Source: Pseudomonadota bacterium
GTDB taxonomy: Bacteria; Bdellovibrionota; UBA1018
DNA: 64,000 nt
Direction: 5' to 3'
Assembly (NCBI GenBank): GCA_027485695.1
Contig: JAIXQO010000004.1
Coordinates: forward strand, 382,408-446,407
Shown: positions 7,793 through 16,913 of the stretch, piece by piece
Layout of the letters: the number at the start of each line of letters is the position of its first letter
Position numbering within the stretch: position 1 is the stretch's first letter
Translations under genes and position numbers: made by a program
Notes under the pieces: model-generated
What the model was told of the DNA's origin: nothing
The model's database searches: none
The model's input: only the letters and a program-made list of their open reading frames with translations

Positions 7793-8784
7793 TTGCCGAG
7801 CTCCTTTTTAAAAAACTCGATCGTCGCCTTCAGGCCGGTTTCAAGACTCACTTGAGGTTCCCAGCCTAAGCGCTCGCGAGCACGAGAAATCTCCGGGCGG
7901 CGGCGAGCTGGATCATCGGGACGCGCTGGTAAGAAGGTGCGCTCGACCTTTTTGCCCAGGATTTTTTCGATATTTTCGGCGAAATCGAGCATTGTGCGCT
8001 CCACCGGATTACCCAGATTGATGGGTTCAACCTCGCTACTTTCGAAATATTTTAAAATGCCCGTGACGAGATCATCTACATAACAGAACGAACGTGTTTG
8101 TTTCCCATCACCATGAAGCGTGAACGGGCGACCTTCGAGCGCCTGCCGGCAGAGTTCGGGAACGACTCGACCGTCGTCGATCCGCATGCGCGGACCGTAG
8201 GTGTTGAATATGCGAACCATACCACCGTTCAGTTGGCTTGGTTTCTCGCCTGGTCTAAAAGGCATTGCACGACGTGTAGCGGTCGATACCAGTGCCTCGC
8301 TGAAACGCTTGGCTTCGTCGTAACAAGCGCGCTCACCGATCGAGTTCACATTACCCCAGTAAGTTTCCACCTGTGGGTGAACGAGCGGATCGCCGTACAC
8401 CTCGGAGGTAGATGCGAGTACGAAACGCGCTCCGTGCTTGAGCGCAAATTCTACCGCGTTCCAGGTTCCGACCGAATCCACGCGCAAGATCTCAAGCGCG
8501 ATGCGATCGAAATCCACGGGGCTTGCCGGACACGCGAAATGCAGCAGTCCCACAACTTCTGCATTCGGGAACAACTGAACGATCGAATCGGTCCAAACGT
8601 CCGAAACATCGAACTCAATCCCTCGGAAATCAGGATTTTTCTTGAGCTCATCCCAGTTCTTGCGGTTGCCCGTGACGAAATTATCGAGGGCCACGACTTG
8701 ATAACCCTGAGAGAGTAAACGATCACAGAGGTGCGATCCGATGAATCCGCCACCGCCAGTGACGACGACTTGTTTTTTATTCAT
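7789..8784 (-). CDS. UDP-glucuronate decarboxylase-like SDR enzyme
   Basis: A 331-residue extended short-chain dehydrogenase. It has the NAD-binding GGGGFIGSHLCDRL at the N-terminus and HFACPASPVDF, typical of UDP-xylose synthases. STSEVYGDPLVHPQ and YDEAK follow, giving the catalytic Tyr-x3-Lys. The UXS-like signature YWGNVNSIGERACYDEAKR supports decarboxylation of UDP-glucuronate to UDP-xylose over a plain 4-epimerase or dehydratase. ATG 8784 overlaps the upstream stop as ATGA with GAGGAG eight bases before it. A GTG nine bases earlier is in frame but less likely. It supplies a pentose or related NDP-sugar to the neighbouring glycosyltransferases. Confidence 0.8.
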   Translation of the reverse strand: MNKKQVVVTGGGGFIGSHLCDRLLSQGYQVVALDNFVTGNRKNWDELKKNPDFRGIEFDVSDVWTDSIVQLFPNAEVVGLLHFACPASPVDFDRIALEILRVDSVGTWNAVEFALKHGARFVLASTSEVYGDPLVHPQVETYWGNVNSIGERACYDEAKRFSEALVSTATRRAMPFRPGEKPSQLNGGMVRIFNTYGPRMRIDDGRVVPELCRQALEGRPFTLHGDGKQTRSFCYVDDLVTGILKYFESSEVEPINLGNPVERTMLDFAENIEKILGKKVERTFLPARPDDPARRRPEISRARERLGWEPQVSLETGLKATIEFFKKELGK

Positions 8785-9887
8785 TTCAAACACTCCTCAT
8801 AAATCGAAATCATCTGATCGGTCAGGCGCTCGACCGAATATTCTTTTTTCAAACGCTCTCGGTAACTCATCGACGGTTTCGGTAAGCGGCCTTCGGCAGC
8901 ACGAGCGAATGCGTTTTTCCACCCGTCAATATTGAGTGGATCCACAAACTGGGTCTCGCTCGCCCCCGAAACGAGCAGCGCTTCGCGGTGAGCGGGAATA
9001 TCCGAAACCACGACCGGCACACCAATCGAGGCCGCCTCAACCGGAGGTAGACCAAAACCCTCATAAAGGGACGGGAAAAAAAGCGCGCGCGCATTTTTTA
9101 ATACGATTCTGAGATCCGTCTCATCCAAACGCCCAAGCCTCACGAGTCCCCGTTCACTCGGAAACGCATCACTCGTGATTGCGAGCGGAAATGCCGTGGC
9201 AAGCGTCGGATCATCTCCGGTCCACCGAAGATAAGCCCGAACCAGAGTAGAGAGATTCTTGTGCGGTTTCTCAGTCGAAAGGCTTAGGAAATAACGATCT
9301 TTGGTGAGGCCCAGGGATTTCAAACGGGATTCTTCGTCCACCGCGCCGTTCGCATCCAAATTCGGATCGAGCGCGTTTTTCACCACTTGAATCGAGTTCT
9401 CTCCCCGTTTTTCATTCAACCAGGGCTCGATCTCACGACGAGAAAACTCGGACACGGTCAGGACTTTCTTGGAGCGTTTAGCAAAAGGTTTCAGGACCAA
9501 TTGATAGTAGAATTTCTCGGCCGGTCCGCCGTACTGCAAGTGATTCAAATCGTGGATCGTAACGATCGTCGGGCACGGTGAGAATGCGAGGCTTGAGAAA
9601 CTGGGCGAGTGATACAGAGCTGGTTTTAGTTTTTTGATCACGATCGGCAGCAGCCACGGCTCTTTGAGGTCTAAAAACGGAGTGCGAACCACGCGCTCTT
9701 CGAATCCGTGAAAAAGCCCTTCCATTCCCGCTTGAATCAGAAATACCGGTTCAAACGAGAGCGAGGGCTTAGCCGCCAATCCTTGCGCAAGCAAACTCAC
9801 GTAGCGAGCGATTCCATGTAGATGGGGTCCGACCATTCGCGCATCGATCACGACGCGAGGAAGCGAAGTTTTAAGCACGGAACTCAT
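8781..9887 (-). CDS. GT4 glycosyltransferase
   Basis: A 368-residue GT-B enzyme. VVIDARMVGPHLHGIARYV at the N-terminus is typical of the WbnK/RfaG-like GT4 group that extends O-antigen or exopolysaccharide. The donor domain has LSLSTEKPHKNLSTLVRAY and FPSLYEGFGLPPVEAASIG, the E-x7-E motif. Its start overlaps the ligase gene stop by 17 bases and its stop overlaps the decarboxylase start. The specific sugar and acceptor cannot be read. Confidence 0.85.
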   Translation of the reverse strand: MSSVLKTSLPRVVIDARMVGPHLHGIARYVSLLAQGLAAKPSLSFEPVFLIQAGMEGLFHGFEERVVRTPFLDLKEPWLLPIVIKKLKPALYHSPSFSSLAFSPCPTIVTIHDLNHLQYGGPAEKFYYQLVLKPFAKRSKKVLTVSEFSRREIEPWLNEKRGENSIQVVKNALDPNLDANGAVDEESRLKSLGLTKDRYFLSLSTEKPHKNLSTLVRAYLRWTGDDPTLATAFPLAITSDAFPSERGLVRLGRLDETDLRIVLKNARALFFPSLYEGFGLPPVEAASIGVPVVVSDIPAHREALLVSGASETQFVDPLNIDGWKNAFARAAEGRLPKPSMSYRERLKKEYSVERLTDQMISIYEECLK

Positions 9888-11136
9888 CTCTCTCCCCCTC
9901 TACGCTCCAGACGAGTGTCCAGGCGAGCACGAAGCCCATCATGTGGAGAACTTTGGCTTCCCAGAAATTCACTTGGGTCAGACCATTGATCTGAAAGACG
10001 ATCCAGGCGACGAAGAAACCTTTGGAAACCCAAAATGATCGTCGGAGCACGAATACGTTCCAGGCGATGTACGCGATTAAACCCAAGAGTCCGAGCGCGC
10101 CGATGACTTCGAAAAAATTGCTGTGCGCATGACCCACGAACTTGTACGGATCATCCGGCAGGAACTGTTTGTAATAGCCGTGTGAGAGCGAGAGATTGTG
10201 GTGCCAGCCGACTCCCGTGATCGGACGCTCTTGAAAAAAGTACGTATTGATTTTCCAGAGCGTGATCCGGTCCGACGTCCCCATCGTTTGAAGCACGCGG
10301 GTTTTCACGGCCGGGATTTGAGATGCACCCAATCCCAAGACCACTAACGCTACGACGGCTGCGATGCGAGCGCGAGGTTTGAGTTTGATCAGGGCCGCGA
10401 CGGCAAGACCGATCGGCAGCGCAATCCAGAGCATTCGCGAGAAGGTCCCAAAAAGTGCGATGCCCGTGATCGCAGCCGAGATATTCCTTACTAACGGACG
10501 TTTGAACCACTCCGTTCTCCATGTCGGCAGAAGCAACAGGTAGAAGAACGGGAAAATGAGCAGGTTCGCGTAGGACAGGTGATGTCCGTAGAGTCCTTGC
10601 ACGTGGTGAAAATGAAAAGCCTCAAGACCCGGAATCTCTCTCGGCCTCGGCCAACCGGTGAAAAATTGTTGAAGCCCGATTGCGGACAATACCACTGCCG
10701 CTAACGTCCAGATATCGAGTAGGCGTGTTCTGCGTTCAGTGTTCAGCGCCTGAAAACCAGGGACCAAGAAAACCGGCCAATAGAGGTACCAGCATTTCCA
10801 AAGGTCCTTGAGATAACGAACATCCGGTTTCTCGCCTCCCAGTTCGAGCGGAAAAAAATCTGCCGCAATTAAACTGACCAAACAGGCGAAGTTCACAGCA
10901 TGTGCGACCCAGAGATATCGACGCACATTCGGTTCACGAATCGATGCCTTAAAAGCCGACCAGTATCCGGTCGGCCCACCGTTAACGGCGACGCCTCCCA
11001 GGACCGCGAACGCGATCCCAATACTCATCGTAGCCATGGAGCCCATGAGCGCTATGGCGTAGAGTGCGAGCGCGGCGAATCCGAATTTTTGGGAGAGTGT
11101 CGTTTCGCGAACTGACACACCGGAAGTAGCGAACAT
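9871..11136 (-). CDS. O-antigen ligase / polymerase-like membrane protein
   Basis: A polytopic protein of about 421 residues with roughly ten hydrophobic helices. The large C-terminal loop contains TGVGWHHNLSLS and GHAHSNFFEVIGALGLLG, the His-containing Wzy_C signature of O-antigen ligases (WaaL) and Wzy polymerases. It would join lipid-linked glycans to an acceptor or polymerise them on the periplasmic face. The frame is open to 11172; ATG 11136 is chosen and overlaps the TIGR02757 gene by 85 bases. A later start near the first helix is possible. Confidence 0.75.
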   Translation of the reverse strand: MFATSGVSVRETTLSQKFGFAALALYAIALMGSMATMSIGIAFAVLGGVAVNGGPTGYWSAFKASIREPNVRRYLWVAHAVNFACLVSLIAADFFPLELGGEKPDVRYLKDLWKCWYLYWPVFLVPGFQALNTERRTRLLDIWTLAAVVLSAIGLQQFFTGWPRPREIPGLEAFHFHHVQGLYGHHLSYANLLIFPFFYLLLLPTWRTEWFKRPLVRNISAAITGIALFGTFSRMLWIALPIGLAVAALIKLKPRARIAAVVALVVLGLGASQIPAVKTRVLQTMGTSDRITLWKINTYFFQERPITGVGWHHNLSLSHGYYKQFLPDDPYKFVGHAHSNFFEVIGALGLLGLIAYIAWNVFVLRRSFWVSKGFFVAWIVFQINGLTQVNFWEAKVLHMMGFVLAWTLVWSVEGERDEFRA

Positions 11137-12026
11137 GCCTGACAGATTTCCACACGATACCGTTTTTGGCAAAGTTCCAGTATACCCAGTCGCGAGATAG
11201 CAAAATCGTAGAGAATCGGATCATCACACCTCAGATTCTTGAAGAATTCAGTCACCTCGATCACGGATTTCCAGTTGAATTGTTTTCGATTGAGCGCCCC
11301 TATGTATTGGGTGATTCGGCCCGTATGCGTATCGAGCGGCATGAAAAGGTCGGACGACTCCAGCGGGCGGACCTGACGGATGAGTGGACTTCCCTCCATC
11401 CACAAACCGAGATCGATCTCATCTCGTCGCCCCATCCAGCGCAGCAACATCACCCAGCGTTTGCAGGCGCTCCCGTCTGCTGGAGAAGTCAGAAAATACG
11501 AGAATCCTTTGAGTCCGGGGCGTTTTAGACAAGTGGCATCCCTTTTCCATTCTTCCATGAAATTTGCCCATGAACTCACCAATGAGCCAGGGGTCCCGGG
11601 ATCATACGACTGAAGAAAATGTTCGCCGACGGAGCCGTATTTCAGGGTTGAACGCGCGATGAGTTCAAAAAGCAGGATGAAATCCTGGCTCGAATTGAAT
11701 CGGTAGAAGATCCCTCGCCAAGAGCTCTCGAGAAAAATCCGGGTCCCCTCCGGATCCTTGCCGTAACGCTCGATCAAGTTCTCGGGCGTATCGGTTGTTC
11801 CTTGAAACCGATCAAATAGCTCTCGAAGCGTGCGACGAATGAGTTTCGCGTTTCCATAAGCAAGAAGCGCCGAAAAAATCGCAACAACCTCCTGGTCGCG
11901 TGGATTCTTCCACTCATGCGCGATCCCAAGCGGATCACTGTCGAGGTAAGACGGGCGATGGTAGCGCTCCACGAGCGGATCCAAGAATGCCTGAAATAAC
12001 TTCGGGTTGTGTTTCGCTCGCCGCAA
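11052..12026 (-). CDS. TIGR02757 (DUF2400) family protein
   Basis: A 324-residue protein with PSYLDSDPLGIAHEWKNPRD and IFSALLAYGNAKLI, typical of TIGR02757, a family of unknown role. The C-terminus has C-x8-C-x2-C-x5-C (ELCQKRY..ICQACSLLPVC), close to the [4Fe-4S] loop of endonuclease III-like DNA glycosylases. That suggests a HhH-GPD-like iron-sulfur fold, but substrate is unknown. The start is TTG at 12026, supported by AGGAG seven bases upstream on the minus strand. It diverges from the secreted-protein gene at 12042. Confidence 0.8.
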   Translation of the reverse strand: MRRAKHNPKLFQAFLDPLVERYHRPSYLDSDPLGIAHEWKNPRDQEVVAIFSALLAYGNAKLIRRTLRELFDRFQGTTDTPENLIERYGKDPEGTRIFLESSWRGIFYRFNSSQDFILLFELIARSTLKYGSVGEHFLQSYDPGTPGSLVSSWANFMEEWKRDATCLKRPGLKGFSYFLTSPADGSACKRWVMLLRWMGRRDEIDLGLWMEGSPLIRQVRPLESSDLFMPLDTHTGRITQYIGALNRKQFNWKSVIEVTEFFKNLRCDDPILYDFAISRLGILELCQKRYRVEICQACSLLPVCQFAKRHSPKNSDSPRSHSTP

Positions 12027-12041
12027 TTATATCTCCTAAAA

Positions 12042-12599
12042 ATGCGTCTCTGCTGGATCGGGCTTTTACTCATTGCGACATCTGCGTCGGCTCAAGAGCC
12101 AACCGCGGGAGCCAAGACCCCATCGTCTGGACGGGTGTACACCCCACCGAGCCTCGGACGACCTGTACCGGAAAACCCTTTCCAGTGCGAGCGGTTGCTC
12201 CGCCACAAGGGTCAAATTCTGTCCTGCGACACCCACATGAGCAACGACGGTGAGGGCCTCCGCCCGATTTTCCAAAACACCCCCGAAGCCCTCGAGGAAC
12301 TCGATCTCTATCAACGGAACCGGAAACGAGTCCGAATCGGTGGATACACCGGGACTTTTGGGATTTTCTTGTTCCTGGCAAATCCGCTGATCGCCAATCT
12401 GGTCACCAGCGATCAATCGAAACGCGATAGTCTCAAAACCACGCTTCGTTTCACGGGTCTGGCCATCACCGTGGGTAGCGCCGTTTATGGCATCAGTTAC
12501 TTGAAAGCTAACGAGGCTCACCTCAATCGGGCTGTGGAACGCTACAACGAAAAAAATCCGGAACAGAAAATCGAGTTCCTCTTCAAAACGGATTTTTGA
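12042..12599 (+). CDS. Secreted or membrane protein, unknown function
   Basis: A 185-residue protein with an N-terminal signal (MRLCWIGLLLIATSASAQ). The mature part is Pro-rich at first, has one Cys pair region (CERLLRHKGQILSCD), and then two hydrophobic helices at about 105-127 and 140-158. It is divergent from the TIGR02757 gene with only 15 bases between starts, so the promoters overlap the genes. It has no strong ribosome site. No family recognised. Confidence 0.55.
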   Translation: MRLCWIGLLLIATSASAQEPTAGAKTPSSGRVYTPPSLGRPVPENPFQCERLLRHKGQILSCDTHMSNDGEGLRPIFQNTPEALEELDLYQRNRKRVRIGGYTGTFGIFLFLANPLIANLVTSDQSKRDSLKTTLRFTGLAITVGSAVYGISYLKANEAHLNRAVERYNEKNPEQKIEFLFKTDF

Positions 12600-12718
12600 G
12601 GCGAGGCCAGAAGAGGGGCAAAGGGTCAAAACGGGCAACCTGACACCCCCGGCAAACAGATCCATTTTTGCAAAGATTTTCCCTAGTCCAAAACTCGCGT
12701 CGCAGGTATGTAAACCGC

Positions 12719-15700
12719 ATGCCAAAAAGGACAGATATTCAGAAGATTTTCGTGATCGGTAGCGGCCCGATTGTGATCGGCCAAGCCTGCGAGTTCGATT
12801 ACTCCGGCACTCAGGCCCTGAAAGCCCTCAAAGAAGAAGGTTACGAGGTCGTTCTCGTCAACTCGAACCCGGCTACCATCATGACTGACCCGGATCTGTC
12901 CGACCGGGTTTACGTCGAACCCCTCACCCCCGAATTTCTCGAGCGCATCATCGCCGATGAACGTCCGGACGCCATTCTCCCGACGATGGGCGGACAAACC
13001 GCACTCAATCTGACGATGGAACTCCATCGTCGCGGAGTCCTCAAAAAATACAAAGTTGAACTCCTCGGCGCGACGCCCGAAGCGATCCACAAAGGCGAAG
13101 ACCGCGAGACATTCAAGGCACTCATGGACTCGATCGGCGTGAAATCCGCCAAGAGCATGGTCGCGCGTTCGATCGAGGACGGCAAAAAGATCATTAAAGA
13201 ACTCGGTCTCCCGCTCATCTTGCGCCCCTCGTTCACTCTGGGTGGCGAAGGCGGCGGAGCCGCGCATAACGAAGAAGAATTCCTTGCGAAACTTGAACGC
13301 GCACTATTCCTCTCACCGACCAAAGACTGCTTGATCGAAGAAAGCATGCTCGGCTGGAAAGAATTCGAGCTCGAAGTGGTCCGCGATAAGAAGGACAACG
13401 TCATCATCGTCTGCTCGATCGAAAACTTCGATCCATTGGGCGTTCACACCGGCGACTCCATCACGGTCGCCCCAGCTCAGACGCTGACTGACCGCGAATA
13501 CCAAAACATGCGCGACCAAGCGATCAAGATCATTCGCGCAGTAGGCGTCGAAACAGGTGGCTCGAACATTCAGTTCGCCATGGATCCGAAAGACGGCCGC
13601 ATCATCGTCATCGAGATGAACCCTCGCGTTTCACGCTCTTCGGCTCTCGCCTCCAAGGCGACGGGTTTTCCAATCGCTCGCGTCGCCGCGAAACTCGCCA
13701 TCGGCTATACGCTCGACGAACTCAAGAACGACATCACGCAAACGACGCCATCGAGCTTCGAGCCTTCGATCGACTACGTGGTCACCAAGATCCCGCGTTT
13801 CGATTTCGAAAAATTCCGCCCAACTGAGCCGGTGCTCTCGACCCAGATGAAATCCGTCGGCGAAACCATGGCCATGGGTCGCACCTTCGAAGAATCCCTC
13901 GGCAAAGCGATGGCCGGTCTCGAGATCGATGCTCCCTCGTTCGTTCAGCAGAACCTGAGCAAGCAAGAGATCATCTCTCGACTCAAAGTCGGCTCCCCGT
14001 TTCGCCTTTACGCGATCGGCGAGGCGCTTCGTTCGGGCTTCTCGATCGACGAAATCCACGAATACAGCCGCATTGACCCTTGGTTCTTGGGTCGGATCGA
14101 AGAACACCTCAGTATCGAAGGCAAACTCCAGAAATCGGGATGGCCACTTCCTAAAGATCTCCTCCTCGACGCCAAAAAACGCGGCTGGACGGATCGCGGT
14201 CTTTCGAAACTCCTCAAGAAAAACGAAGAAGAGATCCGCATTCTTCGCGAAAACCTCGGAATTCACGCCTCGTTTCTGTCGGTCGATACTTGCGCGGCCG
14301 AATTCGAAGCGAAAACGCCTTATCACTATTCGAGTTACCGTGGATCGGACGAGAGCCGCATCTCCATGCGCAAAAAAGTCCTCATCCTCGGCGGCGGGCC
14401 GAACCGCATCGGTCAAGGTATCGAGTTCGACTATTGCCGCGTGCACGCCGCGATGAGCCTTCGCGAGATGGATGTCGAAACCATCATGGTGAACTCAAAC
14501 CCTGAAACCGTCAGCACGGATTTCGACATCTCGGACAAGCTCTACTTCGAACCACTCACTCCGGAACATGTACTGAACATCGCGCGCGTGGAAAAACCAC
14601 TCGGAGTGATCGTACAATTCGGTGGTCAAACGCCGCTGAAAATCGCCAAGGCGCTTGAAAAAGGCGGCTTGCCGATCTTGGGCACTTCGACGGACTCGAT
14701 CGATCTGGCCGAGAACCGCGAACGCTGCGAATTGATGGTCCGCGAACTCGCTCCACTGGGACTCGAACAGCCACCGGCCACGATCGCTCACACCCGTGAA
14801 CAAGCCATCGCCCGCGCCAAGGAAATGGGTTTCCCGGTACTCGTGCGCCCATCCTACGTCCTCGGCGGACGCGGAATGCGCATCGTGCACAACGAGGCGG
14901 CCATGGAACAGTTCATCGACGAAGCGATCCGCATCAGCGACGACCAACCGGTTCTCATCGACCGGTTCTTGGACCGCGCGACCGAAGTCGACGTCGACGC
15001 CATCTCCGATGGTACCGACGTATTCATCGGCGGCATCATGGAACACATCGAAGAAGCAGGCATCCATTCCGGCGACAGCTCTTGTTCGCTCCCGGTGTTC
15101 ACTCTCCCGCTGAATATCACCGATCGGATTCGTACCTACACGCGCGAACTCGCCAAGCGCCTCAAAGTCATCGGACTCATGAACGCGCAGTTCGCGATCC
15201 AAGGCGACCGCATTTTCTTGCTTGAAGTGAATCCGCGCGCATCCCGCACGGTACCTTTTATCTCTAAAGCAGTCGGCGCACCGCTTGCGAAACTGGCCGT
15301 CAAGGTCATGCTCGGCAAGAAACTACGCGAACTCGGAGTGGACGAGGATCTGGATACGAACCTCAGCACCTTTAACGTCAAAGCTCCCGTGTTCCCATTC
15401 TCGAAATTCCCAGGCGTCGATACGCTCCTCGGGCCAGAGATGAAATCGACGGGCGAAGTGATTGGGCGCGGTTCGAATTTTGCGGCCGCCTTCTCCAAAG
15501 CGATGACCGCTGCTGGACAACATCTGCCGACCAAAGGCAGCGTGTTTTTCTCGGTTCGTAACGAAGACAAGGCGGAGAGCCTTTCGATCGCGCGATCCCT
15601 GCAGGATTTGGGTTTCAAGATCTACGCGACCGAGGGAACCGCTAAGTTCCTGAACTCGCATTTAGTCACCTGCGAAAGCGTGAAAAAAACGTTCGAAGGT

Positions 15701-15946
15701 TCGCCGAATTGCGTGGATCTCCTGCGCGAGGGCAAGTTCTCGCTCATCATCAACACCGCAAGCGACCAACAAGCGATTCACGACAGTTTCACGATTCGCC
15801 GAGCGTCGATTGAGAAGAAAATTCCTTGCGCAACGGTGCTGTCCACCGCTCGTGCAATGGCTCAAGCGATTCGTGAACAGGTCAAAGGCGATCTCGACCT
15901 CATGCCGCTCTCTCGCTCACGCGAACTTGCGGTGGATCGGGAGTAA
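12719..15946 (+). CDS. carB: Carbamoyl-phosphate synthase large subunit
   Basis: A 1075-residue protein, the normal CarB length. The first ATP-grasp half begins [20 protein letters not shown] and has [12 protein letters not shown]. The second half begins [21 protein letters not shown] and has [15 protein letters not shown]. The C-terminal MGS-like allosteric domain (about 940-1075) has [13 protein letters not shown]. It makes carbamoyl phosphate from bicarbonate, ATP and ammonia delivered by CarA, for pyrimidine and arginine synthesis. carA is not in this window. ATG 12719 matches the family N-terminus ([10 protein letters not shown]); upstream codons in frame are not conserved-looking. Confidence 0.97.
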   Translation: MPKRTDIQKIFVIGSGPIVIGQACEFDYSGTQALKALKEEGYEVVLVNSNPATIMTDPDLSDRVYVEPLTPEFLERIIADERPDAILPTMGGQTALNLTMELHRRGVLKKYKVELLGATPEAIHKGEDRETFKALMDSIGVKSAKSMVARSIEDGKKIIKELGLPLILRPSFTLGGEGGGAAHNEEEFLAKLERALFLSPTKDCLIEESMLGWKEFELEVVRDKKDNVIIVCSIENFDPLGVHTGDSITVAPAQTLTDREYQNMRDQAIKIIRAVGVETGGSNIQFAMDPKDGRIIVIEMNPRVSRSSALASKATGFPIARVAAKLAIGYTLDELKNDITQTTPSSFEPSIDYVVTKIPRFDFEKFRPTEPVLSTQMKSVGETMAMGRTFEESLGKAMAGLEIDAPSFVQQNLSKQEIISRLKVGSPFRLYAIGEALRSGFSIDEIHEYSRIDPWFLGRIEEHLSIEGKLQKSGWPLPKDLLLDAKKRGWTDRGLSKLLKKNEEEIRILRENLGIHASFLSVDTCAAEFEAKTPYHYSSYRGSDESRISMRKKVLILGGGPNRIGQGIEFDYCRVHAAMSLREMDVETIMVNSNPETVSTDFDISDKLYFEPLTPEHVLNIARVEKPLGVIVQFGGQTPLKIAKALEKGGLPILGTSTDSIDLAENRERCELMVRELAPLGLEQPPATIAHTREQAIARAKEMGFPVLVRPSYVLGGRGMRIVHNEAAMEQFIDEAIRISDDQPVLIDRFLDRATEVDVDAISDGTDVFIGGIMEHIEEAGIHSGDSSCSLPVFTLPLNITDRIRTYTRELAKRLKVIGLMNAQFAIQGDRIFLLEVNPRASRTVPFISKAVGAPLAKLAVKVMLGKKLRELGVDEDLDTNLSTFNVKAPVFPFSKFPGVDTLLGPEMKSTGEVIGRGSNFAAAFSKAMTAAGQHLPTKGSVFFSVRNEDKAESLSIARSLQDLGFKIYATEGTAKFLNSHLVTCESVKKTFEGSPNCVDLLREGKFSLIINTASDQQAIHDSFTIRRASIEKKIPCATVLSTARAMAQAIREQVKGDLDLMPLSRSRELAVDRE

Positions 15947-15957
15947 CGGGAAAATTC

Positions 15958-16260
15958 ATGAGCATCGCGACGGGTCGCTGCTGGCATTGCGCACAGACAC
16001 TCTCTGGCTCGGACTATAGCCGGCAAGAGACGTGTTCAAAATGCGGCCGCGATACTAAGGTCTGTAAGAACTGCGAGTTCTACGACCCGATGATGAACAA
16101 TGAATGCCGAGAGTCTCAGGCGGATCGAGTGGTCGAAAAAGAGCGCTCGAATTTCTGTGATTATTTTAAGCCAAACCCGGGTGCGGGATCGGGCGCCGGC
16201 GGAAATTCTCGAGATGCCATGAAGGCGGCGGCGGAAGCGCTATTTAATAAAAAAAGCTAA
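15958..16260 (+). CDS. Small cysteine-rich zinc-ribbon-like protein
   Basis: A 100-residue protein with Cys at 8, 11, 26, 29, 36, 39, 50 and 67. The pairs C-x2-C in CWHC, CSKC and CKNC suggest one or two structural zinc sites. KVCKNCEFYDP and NFCDYF recall a small conserved family seen in Deltaproteobacteria and Bdellovibrio-like genomes, without known function. The tail is Gly/Ala-rich and flexible. It begins 11 bases after carB and may be in the same transcript. Confidence 0.65.
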   Translation: MSIATGRCWHCAQTLSGSDYSRQETCSKCGRDTKVCKNCEFYDPMMNNECRESQADRVVEKERSNFCDYFKPNPGAGSGAGGNSRDAMKAAAEALFNKKS

Positions 16261-16262
16261 GA

Positions 16263-16288
16263 CAAGAGACTATTACCTAAGTCTCTTG
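16263..16288. other. Perfect inverted repeat after the Zn-ribbon gene
   Basis: CAAGAGACT and AGTCTCTTG are perfect nine-base arms around the loop ATTACCTA. No T-tract follows on the plus strand, so it is not a standard terminator. It could be an mRNA 3' stabilising hairpin or a binding site. Confidence 0.6.
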
Positions 16289-16301
16289 CGCCGAGTTTCA
16301 A

Positions 16302-16369
16302 CTCTGGCTCTTGGCTTTTGACTCTGATCTTTTGCCTATTGGCTCTGGCTCCTGTCTCCTGTCGCTGTC
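16302..16369. repeat. Degenerate heptanucleotide tandem repeat
   Basis: About ten consecutive units of six or seven bases (CTCTTGG, CTTTTGA, CTCTGAT, CTTTTGC, CTATTGG, CTCTGG, CTCCTGT twice, CGCTGTC) fill the space before greA. The consensus is near CTYTTGN. Strand bias is complete: pyrimidine plus G on the plus strand. Confidence 0.75.
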
Positions 16370-16436
16370 TATTAGAGCTCGATTTGCCGTCCACAATCTG
16401 CTTGGTTTTCCCTTAAGAATCGGTACAGTTATCCTC

Positions 16437-16913
16437 ATGAGTGAAAAAGTACCGATGACCGTCCACGGCAAAAAGCTCCTCGACGAAGAGCTGAAACAAC
16501 TCATGACGGTAGAGCGACCAAGTGTCATCAAGGCCATCGAACACGCTCGCTCTAACGGCGACTTGTCGGAAAATGCGGACTATTCCGCCGCCAAGGAACG
16601 CCAGAGCTTCATCGAAGGCCGCATCCAAGAGATCAACGGCAAGATGGCACTCGCTCAAGTCATCGACCCTACTATCATCAAGACCGATAAAATCGTGTTC
16701 GGCGCGACCGTGAAACTGCTCGACCTCGAAAGCGATGAAACGATCACCTATCAAATCGTCGGCGTCGACGAGGCGGATGTGAAAAACGGCAAGATCGGTG
16801 TGACGTCCCCGATCGCTCGCGCGATGATCGGCAAAACCGAAGGCGATGAAGTCATCGTCGTCGCCCCTAAAGGGAAGATTTCTTACGAAGTCGTCGAAAT
16901 CGCTTACCTCTGA
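16437..16913 (+). CDS. greA: Transcription elongation factor GreA
   Basis: A 158-residue protein of normal GreA length. The N-terminal coiled coil (about 1-75) has LDEELKQLMTVERPSV, the acidic tip region SNGDLSENADYSAAKERQ and IEGRIQEINGKM. The C-terminal FKBP-like domain has ISVTSP-like GVTSPIARAMIG and ends in a beta strand. It enters the RNA polymerase secondary channel and stimulates cleavage of backtracked transcripts. ATG 16437 fits the family start; the frame opens further upstream through the heptad repeat. The 3' end overlaps the likely recG start. Confidence 0.95.
   Translation: MSEKVPMTVHGKKLLDEELKQLMTVERPSVIKAIEHARSNGDLSENADYSAAKERQSFIEGRIQEINGKMALAQVIDPTIIKTDKIVFGATVKLLDLESDETITYQIVGVDEADVKNGKIGVTSPIARAMIGKTEGDEVIVVAPKGKISYEVVEIAYL

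Noticed and set aside
13631..14446. Long minus-strand frames opposite carB
   Set aside because: Antisense to a strongly conserved gene; composition is that of a complementary-strand artefact.
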